A DNA stretch of 64,000 nucleotides, taken from positions 248,001 through 312,000 of the forward strand of contig NZ_JAGGKV010000004.1 of assembly GCF_017874035.1 (NCBI RefSeq), read 5' to 3'. Shown here piece after piece: positions 33,939 through 41,668 of the stretch; the stretch's first letter is position 1; every line of letters begins with the position of its first letter. Under the pieces are notes generated by a model. The model was not told where the DNA came from. It was given only the letters and a program-made list of their open reading frames with translations, and searched no databases. The DNA is from Paenibacillus aceris. GTDB lineage: Bacteria; Bacillota; Bacilli; Paenibacillales; NBRC-103111. Both the position numbers and the translations under genes were made by a program.

Positions 33939-34829
33939 TTAACAAGAAATATCGGATTCATCGAGTTCCTGAAAGTTTTGACGATATTGTCTTGGCGTTA
34001 CCCCTGTTTTTTTACGGAATAGGGCATGGAAAAACTTCATATCTTGATATCCCACTTGATTGGCAATTTGATAGATCGGGATATCGGTGGATTTCAACAG
34101 TTCACAACATTTTTGGATACGTACGTTTTGCAAATACTGTGTAAACGATAACCCGGTCGACTTTTTAAATAAACGTTGAAAATGGCTGGCGCTTAGGAAA
34201 AAATAATCTGCCACATCCTGTACCGTAAGATTATGCGTATACCGGGATTTGATGAAATGAACGACCTCATCGAACATCCGAAATGAAGCGGTTTCCGTTT
34301 CATTGATCATCTCAAAACGTTGAAGCAGCACCAGCATTTGGATTAAAAGCGCTGTCAATACCGTTTCGTAACCTGCGCTCTTTTTTAAATATTCCCTGTA
34401 CATGTTTTGGACGATTAAGGAGAAGGTGTCGTGTTTATCCTGAAAGTGCAACCAACGTGCCGTACATTGGCTTGGATTATTTATGGCATCGTAAGTGACA
34501 GAATCTTGCTGCAGCAGATGCTTCCATTTATCAAGCAGCTCCAGGCGGAAAATGCAATTATAAATAACAAGCATTTTATCCTGCTTCGGAGAGGAGGGCC
34601 GAAACACGTGAGACGTGCCGATCGGAATGACAAACAAATCGCCCTGTTTCACGTAAATAACCTCTTCATCGATGTAATGATAGCCGCATCCTTCGCCAAC
34701 GAAGCTAATTTCAACGAAATCGTGCGTATGCTGCAAAGTTGTAAACGATTCCAATTCACGGTTTAGAAAAATATCCAAATCATTCTCAAAAAATAAATCC
34801 CCGCTTAAATTATCGATTCTTCCATTCAT
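33939..34829 (-). CDS. AraC-family regulator with cupin sensor domain
   Basis: A 296-aa protein. The N-terminal half is a cupin fold (LQHTHDFVEISFVGEGCGYHY, DLFVIPIGTSHVF) able to bind a sugar. The C-terminal 100 residues have the two helix-turn-helix motifs of the AraC family (LTVQDVADYFFLSASHFQRLFKK and IPIYQIANQVGYQDMKFFHALFRKKTG, ending VTPRQYR). I chose ATG 34829, which has AGGTGA six bases upstream; a GTG three codons earlier is less well spaced. It lies between the two halves of the glycan locus and is the only local regulator gene visible. It is the natural candidate to bind the TTATAGG direct repeats at three operons. Confidence 0.92.
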   Translation of the reverse strand: MNGRIDNLSGDLFFENDLDIFLNRELESFTTLQHTHDFVEISFVGEGCGYHYIDEEVIYVKQGDLFVIPIGTSHVFRPSSPKQDKMLVIYNCIFRLELLDKWKHLLQQDSVTYDAINNPSQCTARWLHFQDKHDTFSLIVQNMYREYLKKSAGYETVLTALLIQMLVLLQRFEMINETETASFRMFDEVVHFIKSRYTHNLTVQDVADYFFLSASHFQRLFKKSTGLSFTQYLQNVRIQKCCELLKSTDIPIYQIANQVGYQDMKFFHALFRKKTGVTPRQYRQNFQELDESDISC

Positions 34830-34898
34830 AGTCGTCACCTGCTCTTACAAGTATTTGTGATCTACGTATTCATGTATTTGAATCTGGTGCAAGTCGAA

Positions 34899-34929
34899 GA
34901 AAACGGGAACGCGCTAAAGCGCGCCCCCT
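34899..34929 (-). terminator. Terminator of the 46499-34950 operon
   Basis: On the minus strand GGGGGCGCGC pairs with GCGCGTTCCC around TTTA and is followed by GTTTTCTTC. It lies between the Asp-box protein gene and the AraC gene. Confidence 0.7.
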
Positions 34930-34949
34930 GCTCCGGCATGACAACTTGG

Positions 34950-36017
34950 CTATTGCCCTTCTCTTACCCAGTGTATCGGCATACGGATGTACTTGATTCC
35001 TTTACGCAGATAAGAGAAAGCAAGATGAATGTGATTGTCGCGAGTCGTGATAATCGAAGGGTAGGAGTACCCGACTTCCGACTCTTTATATTCTAAATCT
35101 GCCATTTGCACGTTTCTGACATAAGGCCATGTCTTGCCTTCGTCTTCCGAAATAGCCATTGTAAGCGGCGTGCGAAGCGGCTTTTTACGAAATTCGCCTT
35201 TTCGCTGGACCCACCGGAACTGATCTCGCTCCATGGTAGAATTGTTATAAATTAACGCTAAGTGACCATTATGCAGCCTGACGAGCTGAGTGGATGAATT
35301 ATTGTTCGGCAGTTCGCTCTTCTCAGGGCTAGACCAGCTCTTCCCGTAGTCCTCAGAAACGCTCGTATAAATTCGGTCTGCTTGACGACTGCGGAACATG
35401 GCATAAAGCTTACCATTGTCCAGCTCCACAATGCTCATCTGAACACGATGAATACTGTCAGGCACCTCATATTCCGTCCATGTGGCACCCTCGTCAGAGC
35501 TTATCAACACCACGCTATAATGGCCTTCCAGCCTGCAATAATAAGCCGGCAGGACCCAATCGCCGTTCTTTAGCGCAAGAGGGGGATGCCTTAAGAAGAT
35601 GCCCAGTCCGTCAAAGAGAACTTCAGGAGAACTCCATGTATGACCCCGATCCTCCGAGGTTCTGTAAACGATCCTGGACGTTTTCTGATTGTGGGGTTCA
35701 TTCGACGTATGAAACAGCCAAAGCTTGCCATTCGGTTCTTGGAACAGAACGGGATTTTGTTCGGACCGCTCAAGATCCTCAGATAGTTGGACCGGTTCCT
35801 GCCACTGTTTGGATGCTGCCGGCAGTCTCGACATTACGACATTGGTATCAGGATTTCCCTCTCCAGAGCCGGAGAACCAAACGCACAACAAATCGCCATT
35901 GTCCAATTCCAACAAATTAGCCGCATGATTATCATTTGAATGAAAGACTGGTAGATAAGCCTCTTGAATCGTTGTATCTGTTCCGCCCTCGCGAACAGCA
36001 CCATTAAATCTACTCAT
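34950..36017 (-). CDS. Sialidase-fold (BNR/Asp-box) glycosidase, copy 1
   Basis: A 355-aa six-bladed propeller protein with four Asp boxes: SEDRGHTW, SSDEGATW, SEDYGKSW and SEDEGKTW. It has no signal peptide. The N-terminal HSNDNHAANLLELDNGDLLCVWFSG is typical of the BNR_2 sialidase-like group, but the FRIP arginine motif of classical GH33 is not seen. True sialidase activity is therefore uncertain; GH33 relatives also remove Kdo or Dha from rhamnogalacturonan II, and others act on neutral sugars. The ATG overlaps the previous stop as ATGA and follows a G-rich ribosome binding site. A paralogue lies at 38300-39280 in the same operon. Confidence 0.85.
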   Translation of the reverse strand: MSRFNGAVREGGTDTTIQEAYLPVFHSNDNHAANLLELDNGDLLCVWFSGSGEGNPDTNVVMSRLPAASKQWQEPVQLSEDLERSEQNPVLFQEPNGKLWLFHTSNEPHNQKTSRIVYRTSEDRGHTWSSPEVLFDGLGIFLRHPPLALKNGDWVLPAYYCRLEGHYSVVLISSDEGATWTEYEVPDSIHRVQMSIVELDNGKLYAMFRSRQADRIYTSVSEDYGKSWSSPEKSELPNNNSSTQLVRLHNGHLALIYNNSTMERDQFRWVQRKGEFRKKPLRTPLTMAISEDEGKTWPYVRNVQMADLEYKESEVGYSYPSIITTRDNHIHLAFSYLRKGIKYIRMPIHWVREGQ

Positions 36018-38221
36018 GATAAGATCGCCCCCCTCTTACCCGCTAGTTCCTGTAAAGGAATCTCAACTCGGCAAAGTGTATTGTTGCTGAAAACTAGTTC
36101 GCCATCCACATAGAGACTATAGCCTTCCTCAAGATCAGGTACATCTGAATTCACATTCGGTTTCCTGTATGTAATCCGATATTCAGCTCCTGCGACTTTC
36201 ACTCGGTCTAGAGAGAAGAAATCTAAACCAACATCCAAGGGATCCAAAACAATTCGATCCGCTTCGATCGTGAAACCGGCTACATGCGTAATCATCAGAT
36301 CAATCAAGAACGAATGATTATATTCCTGCTCATCACTTAGCGGTTCGCCTGTTGCGCTGTTGTAATGCTCAACAAGACCGGGCTGGGTAAGGTCTCTTTT
36401 CATAAAATGCAGAAATGCATACTCACGCAGCGAGTGAGCGAAAAACGAATCATATTGATGATCGCTGCGTTTGCTCTCCTTAGCGAGCGCGTCAAGCGCG
36501 ATTGAATTCGTATAAGGCCAGGTCGGACCATCCCACACACAACCGTTACGGCCTTTCACAAAATGGCCCATCCAGCCTCCATCTTTTGAATAGGCCGGGC
36601 AATCCACAGAGACAGAAGGAAACGGGCACTTCGTATTAAATTCACGTTCATTGAATAAATGACCGATCATCCCATTGTAGGGCTCATCGATGATTTGTGC
36701 CCAAGCGGGATAGAAACCAACAATGTTTTTTACGAATGCTTTTTGGTCAGTTTCGAAATGGAGATCGTAGAAAAATTCGGTTTCGTCATCCCACATTTTC
36801 TCAAGAATGTCCTTCTTGATGCCGTCTGCCATTAGGCGGTAGCTATCCGCTTCGGAGTCGCCAACGATTTCGCACATATGGGCTACTGCCAACGTATTCA
36901 AATAGTGATAAACCGTGCGATCCACTCTTTTGAGATGGGTATACGTTTGTTTATCCTTCGGATTTTTAGGGAAGTCATGGAAATACCAGTAACTCGGCTG
37001 ATATTCTTTTCCGGTCCGTGTATGCTTATATTCGATCATTAAATGATCTTTCTCGTTCCCATGTATGCGAATGGATTCCGAGATTTGGTTTTTAAATGAA
37101 GGCAGCAAGTCAGCGATCAGATCCCTGTTGCGGTGCACGAGGTATAACTGGTAAGCAGCCCAACAAGAGAAGTTGGCGAATGCATGCATGACCGTGTCGA
37201 CTGTCAGACAACTGAATTGGCCTCCTTCCGCCGGAGATGCTGCCATATTACGCAGCGGTCCTTCACCGTAACGCAGTTCATGGTGCCACCTGGCATCCAT
37301 AATATGAAGCGGTACGGACAAGTTAATCAGCTTACTGAATTCCCAGCCCCCTTTGCTAAAGGGCTCTTTACTTTTCTTGTGCGACCTTCCTTCATAGAAC
37401 AACGGATAGCTCAAATGCCTGTATTGCGGATCAGCTAAATTATGCCGAAGCAGAAACCAGCGGTAAATCCAAGTTTTGTTGAGCAGGGAATCGCTGCTAG
37501 TAAATGCCGGAGTATGTTCAAACCATTCCTGATACTCCTCGCACTGCTTCTCAATAATTTGATCTGCTGTCCACCCGCATTCCGTATAAGCCGCTGCCCT
37601 CGCTTGCAGCATGCCGATGGCGTCATGACCCGATATGCCGTAGGAAGCCGCGATGATGTACGTACCCGATTGTCCCGGTTGCAAACGCACTTCCTCAAAG
37701 AGCCCCGGATCGCTAACAGCAATCGCACCTGCTACATCAAAACTATAATGCTCTATCGGATATAGGGCTTGCAGGTAATTTCCGCTGCGCGTATGGTACG
37801 CATCGCCGTACGTAGTTAACCGCAAGACAAGCTCCTCACTGCTGTGATTCGTCCAGGTTTGACAAGATACGGCGCAATCATTCCATGAAATAAACTTTCT
37901 TTCCACCAGAGAAAGCCGATGATCCGTGTATGTCATAAGCAAGTAGCTTGGATACCATTCCGTTCGGCACGGTTCAAAACTCTTCGTCAAACTATTCTCT
38001 ATCTTGAACAACAAAGGAATGTTAACTTTATGAATAAAATCGAATCTTCCGGAAAATCCAGGCACAGGATCCAAATAATCCGCCCATAGCTTCGCTCCCG
38101 TCGGACCCAGCAGCAAAGCGCCGGGATGCGTGCGAAGCGTTTTCCTCCCTGCACGCAGTTGATCGTTCAATTGATAAGCAGTCAGAATGAATCCTCCTCT
38201 ATCAAGGTTAAAATTCGCCAA
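36014..38221 (-). CDS. MGH1/GH63-like (alpha/alpha)6 glycosidase
   Basis: Up to 735 aa, cytoplasmic. A beta-sandwich N-terminal half is followed by an (alpha/alpha)6 barrel. GCVWDGPTWPYTNSIALDAL is the W-x-GP-x-W-x-x-N hallmark of the GH63/MGH1-like clan. YEGRSHKKSKEPFSKGGWEFSKL resembles the clan's first catalytic loop. The substrate is unknown. The start is unusual: ATG 38221 lies inside a perfect inverted repeat with no good ribosome binding site, whereas AGAGGAGG occurs in frame ten codons later, just before ATT (38188) and CTG (38185). A non-ATG start there is possible. It ends with an ATGA overlap onto the next gene. Confidence 0.8.
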   Translation of the reverse strand: MANFNLDRGGFILTAYQLNDQLRAGRKTLRTHPGALLLGPTGAKLWADYLDPVPGFSGRFDFIHKVNIPLLFKIENSLTKSFEPCRTEWYPSYLLMTYTDHRLSLVERKFISWNDCAVSCQTWTNHSSEELVLRLTTYGDAYHTRSGNYLQALYPIEHYSFDVAGAIAVSDPGLFEEVRLQPGQSGTYIIAASYGISGHDAIGMLQARAAAYTECGWTADQIIEKQCEEYQEWFEHTPAFTSSDSLLNKTWIYRWFLLRHNLADPQYRHLSYPLFYEGRSHKKSKEPFSKGGWEFSKLINLSVPLHIMDARWHHELRYGEGPLRNMAASPAEGGQFSCLTVDTVMHAFANFSCWAAYQLYLVHRNRDLIADLLPSFKNQISESIRIHGNEKDHLMIEYKHTRTGKEYQPSYWYFHDFPKNPKDKQTYTHLKRVDRTVYHYLNTLAVAHMCEIVGDSEADSYRLMADGIKKDILEKMWDDETEFFYDLHFETDQKAFVKNIVGFYPAWAQIIDEPYNGMIGHLFNEREFNTKCPFPSVSVDCPAYSKDGGWMGHFVKGRNGCVWDGPTWPYTNSIALDALAKESKRSDHQYDSFFAHSLREYAFLHFMKRDLTQPGLVEHYNSATGEPLSDEQEYNHSFLIDLMITHVAGFTIEADRIVLDPLDVGLDFFSLDRVKVAGAEYRITYRKPNVNSDVPDLEEGYSLYVDGELVFSNNTLCRVEIPLQELAGKRGAILS

Positions 38222-38229
38222 TTTTAACC
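38206..38229. promoter_or_regulatory. Perfect 10-bp-arm inverted repeat near the 36014-38221 start
   Basis: GGTTAAAATT and AATTTTAACC flank CGCC with no mismatch. It lies between the 38300-39280 gene and the ribosome binding site of the next gene and covers the first possible ATG. No T-run follows on either strand, so it is more likely an operator or an RNA element than a terminator. Confidence 0.6.
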
Positions 38230-38299
38230 CTTATTAATATATAACAAAGTGATAATAGAATAGTAGTGTTATTATTCCCAGAATATAGGGCATTTCTGC

Positions 38300-39280
38300 T
38301 CATATGCATAAAGACACTTTTTGGAAGGCGATGCGTTCTCTTCTCCATGTATAGGTCATATACAAATCTAGACCGTTCGCAACGATCGCTGGATATGAAT
38401 ATTGCTTCTCCCCTTCATCAAGAAGAAGCTCGTTCTCCCAGGTTAGACCATTATCAACAGACAGGCGCAGAACGAGAGGTGTTCTCGGCCCCTTACTCTT
38501 CCCGGGCTCCGGGAGAGTCGGATTATACACGAGCGCCAGCGTGCCGTTGTCCAGCTTTGCCAAATCAATTCCACTATTATTGTTGGGCAGCTCTGTCGGA
38601 TACGCTTGGCACCATCTTCTTCCTCCATCCGTCGAATCACTGCGGTAAATGGCTCCTTCCGTACTGCGCAAGAGCATGTGCACGACTCCCGGCTCGGACT
38701 CCCATAACGTAGGCTGAATGATCCCTTTCCCGCTCAATACGCTGTGATCCAGAGGAACCGTTTCGCTGCGAGTCCATGTTTCGCCGCCATCACATGAGAG
38801 ATCAACGAAGGCGTCCCATTCCGGTTCGAGCGAAGCCGGTGCGACGATCGTTCCGTCAAACAGAACGATCGGCTTGTTTTTGACTGGTCCTCTGCCGCCC
38901 TTGTCGCCTTCAACTAAGGGTACCGGAGACGACCATGTGCATCCGTCATCCGATGAACGCATGACCATCGTAACCCACTCGGCAATGGAAGTGCCGACTT
39001 TATAATACAGGAAAAGAGTGCCATCTTCCCTGCGATACAGTACAGGATTCCAATGCGGAATATCCTCCTGATCGGCTACTTTTATAGAAGCTGCCCAACT
39101 GCCGTTTATTCTGCGTGACATCCATATCGCAACATCACCGGCTTTCTCTCTCGTACCGCCAAACCATGCGGCAAGGATATCTCCGTTAGGCAGCAGCTCA
39201 AGCGTAGAAGCGTGACAGCTTAAGAATGGCCTCTCATCCTCAAAAATGAATTCCTTGACTTGATTGATATATCTCATCAC
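38300..39280 (-). CDS. Sialidase-fold (BNR/Asp-box) glycosidase, copy 2
   Basis: A 326-aa propeller protein with four Asp boxes or variants: SSDDGCTW, SCDGGETW, STDGGRRW and SVDNGLTW. FLSCHASTLELLPNGDILAAWFGGTREKAGDVAIW is its family-like N-terminus. There is no signal peptide, so it acts inside the cell. It differs widely from the 34950-36017 copy, which suggests a different bond or sugar. The start is GTG 39280, six bases after GGAG; ATG 39277 is the alternative. It overlaps the GH95 stop codon. Confidence 0.84.
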   Translation of the reverse strand: MMRYINQVKEFIFEDERPFLSCHASTLELLPNGDILAAWFGGTREKAGDVAIWMSRRINGSWAASIKVADQEDIPHWNPVLYRREDGTLFLYYKVGTSIAEWVTMVMRSSDDGCTWSSPVPLVEGDKGGRGPVKNKPIVLFDGTIVAPASLEPEWDAFVDLSCDGGETWTRSETVPLDHSVLSGKGIIQPTLWESEPGVVHMLLRSTEGAIYRSDSTDGGRRWCQAYPTELPNNNSGIDLAKLDNGTLALVYNPTLPEPGKSKGPRTPLVLRLSVDNGLTWENELLLDEGEKQYSYPAIVANGLDLYMTYTWRRERIAFQKVSLCI

Positions 39281-41652
39281 TTATCGCTCCTTGGAACAAT
39301 TTCATAGCATTCTCCCGTTTTTGTTCCAAACGCAATAACGCTCGGTTCAATGACCCTCAATGGGATACTTTGCCCGTTCTGCCATACACGTACCGGTTCC
39401 GCCGCACGCAACTGGAACTCTTTACCAGTCGTTGACGTGATGCATGCTCGCAGCAGCTTGCCGTTCTCCCATTCCAGATCTACTTCAAAGCCTCCTCGTG
39501 CCCGTAGTCCTTTCACATGACCAGACATCCATTTCCGTGGTAAAGAAGGTAGAAATTGGACGCCATCTCCATGGCTTTGCAGCAGCATTTCGGCAATCCC
39601 CGAAACGCCTCCCAGATTTCCATCGATTTGGAAAATATCTTGTTTCACTTTTGGATGCCTGTGTGCATTCATCATGTTCGGATGCAAACCGGCAAGCAGT
39701 TCATTCACAAAACGGTGCGCCTGCATGGCATCTCCGAGCCGTGCCCATAAATTGATCATCCAAGCGCAACTCCAGCCTGTATGGGCTCCCCCGTGCTCCA
39801 TACGTCGTTCGAGTGTTTTCCTGCAGGCAGCGGCAAGTTCGGGGTGCTGATGCAGCGTGATCTGACCTAAAGGATGAAGAGAGACTAAATGTGCGGTATG
39901 TCGGTGTCCCGGCTCGAACTCATCGAAATCTTCATCCCACTCCTGGAGCTGTCCGTACTTTCCTATTCGAAACGGCGGTAGTTGCAATATCGCTTGCTCT
40001 AATTGCCCTATAAAGGCTTGGTCCGTATCCGCTAAAATACGGCTTGCCTTCAAACAGTGGTCAAATAAACCTCTGAGCAGCGCCACATCCATCGTTGCGC
40101 CTTGTGTAACACTGCTTTTCTGACCGTCAGGAGTGATAAAGAAATTTTCCGGCGACGTGGAAGGACAAGTAACCAAACTGCCATCCTTCGCTTCAACTAA
40201 CCAGTCCAAACCAAACAGTGCTGCATCTTTCATCACCGGGTAGGCTTGCCTGAGGAACAATTCGTCCTGACTATAAGCGTAATGTTCCCAGAGATGTTGG
40301 CATAACCAAGTCCCAGCCATTGGCCAAAACGCCCAGCTTGGCGATCCGCCAACGGGAGTCGCAGTTCTCCATAGATCGATGTTATGATGCGCCGTCCAGC
40401 CTCTGCAGCCATAGTGGACACTTGCTGCTTTACGGCCTGTATGCTGCAGGTCTTTGATCAGATCGAACAAAGGCTCATGGCATTCCGCAAGATTCCCCAC
40501 TTCCGCAGGCCAATAGTTCATTTCTATATTGATGTTTGTCGTCCAACTGCTGCACCATGGGGGGCGAATGTTGTCATTCCAAATGCCTTGTAAATTGGCC
40601 GGCTGCGTACCGCTTCTTGAACTGGACAACAGCAAGTATCTGCCATATTGAAAAAATAAAGCGGCAAGACCGGGATCATGCGTACCGCTTTTTACGGCTT
40701 GAATGCGGACATCTGTCGGTATATCACTTCTATCCGGACCGCCAAGATCGAGAGAAACTTTACAGAAGCGATCAGCGTGCTCGTTTAAGTGCCTCTCCTT
40801 CAATCTGTCATATCCGAGTGCCGCTGCTCTCTCCAACCTTTCTTCGCTTAACTCTAACGGTTGATCGCCGGAAGAGGAGGGATCCTGGTCGAACCCACGG
40901 AAGCTGGTTTCGGCGGCCAGCAGGAATGTGATGGTTCCCGTCCCGCTTACGCGAATCCGCCCTCCGCTAACCTCAACCCGTCCTTTATCTGTCATTGCGA
41001 GCAATCGAACGTTAAAACCGATGCCTTTTCCTTCCACATACTGTACAGGATCTGGCGACTTTACCGTATTGGGCAGCACATGTATGGGACTCCGTCCAGT
41101 AAGAATCAACTGATTCGAAGACGCTTTCTTGACTTGATACTGCAGCGGACTGCTCAGTAATGCTGTTACGTTGATGTTACGCTCGCTGTGCAAGCGAAAC
41201 GCCATGACTTGATCAACCGCAGAGACGAACAGCTCCCTTGTATAGACCGTGTTATTCTGCAAATACCGCACACGAGCGATGCCTTCTGTTAAGTTTAATT
41301 CCCTTCGGTAATCCGATATGCCGCCGGCCTCATCAAAAATGAGATCCAAATCCCCAAGCGGCAAGTACGACTCGATCTCCGGCCCTTCCATGTGCCGTTC
41401 AATGACTTCCTCTGCTTCGGCATGCTTGCCCGAAAAGATCAATTCACGCACATGATTCAAATGGTTGATTGCTTCGGTGTTGACCGTTTCTCCAGGCTCA
41501 CCGGACCAAAGCGAATCCTCGTTCATTTGAATGCGCTCCCGGTCCGTGCCGCCGTATACCATTCCGCCGAAACGACCGTTACCTACGGGGAGCGCTTCGA
41601 ACCAACTCTTGGCTGACTGCGCATACCATAATGTCGTACTTTTGTCTGACAT
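39277..41652 (-). CDS. GH95 alpha-L-fucosidase, second copy
   Basis: A 791-aa GH95 protein with the same motifs as the 22446-24803 copy: TLWYAQSAKSWFEALPVGNGRFGGM, INIEMNYWPAEVGNLAECHEP, GCRGWTAHHNIDLW, HRHTAHLVSLHPLGQ, GAHTGWSCAW and FQIDGNLGGVSGIAEM. It is cytoplasmic. ATG 41652 was chosen because of the upstream GGGGGG and because the N-terminus then begins like other GH95 proteins; the open frame continues upstream through the previous gene. Having one copy in the importer operon and one next to GH29 suggests linkage-specific roles, for example alpha-1,2-fucose versus L-galactose. Confidence 0.93.
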   Translation of the reverse strand: MSDKSTTLWYAQSAKSWFEALPVGNGRFGGMVYGGTDRERIQMNEDSLWSGEPGETVNTEAINHLNHVRELIFSGKHAEAEEVIERHMEGPEIESYLPLGDLDLIFDEAGGISDYRRELNLTEGIARVRYLQNNTVYTRELFVSAVDQVMAFRLHSERNINVTALLSSPLQYQVKKASSNQLILTGRSPIHVLPNTVKSPDPVQYVEGKGIGFNVRLLAMTDKGRVEVSGGRIRVSGTGTITFLLAAETSFRGFDQDPSSSGDQPLELSEERLERAAALGYDRLKERHLNEHADRFCKVSLDLGGPDRSDIPTDVRIQAVKSGTHDPGLAALFFQYGRYLLLSSSRSGTQPANLQGIWNDNIRPPWCSSWTTNINIEMNYWPAEVGNLAECHEPLFDLIKDLQHTGRKAASVHYGCRGWTAHHNIDLWRTATPVGGSPSWAFWPMAGTWLCQHLWEHYAYSQDELFLRQAYPVMKDAALFGLDWLVEAKDGSLVTCPSTSPENFFITPDGQKSSVTQGATMDVALLRGLFDHCLKASRILADTDQAFIGQLEQAILQLPPFRIGKYGQLQEWDEDFDEFEPGHRHTAHLVSLHPLGQITLHQHPELAAACRKTLERRMEHGGAHTGWSCAWMINLWARLGDAMQAHRFVNELLAGLHPNMMNAHRHPKVKQDIFQIDGNLGGVSGIAEMLLQSHGDGVQFLPSLPRKWMSGHVKGLRARGGFEVDLEWENGKLLRACITSTTGKEFQLRAAEPVRVWQNGQSIPLRVIEPSVIAFGTKTGECYEIVPRSDK

Positions 41653-41668
41653 CCTGATCCCCCCACAT

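Noticed and set aside
38283..38289. ATATAGG as an operator for the MGH1-like gene
   Set aside because: No partner half-site 21 or 22 bp away on either side.
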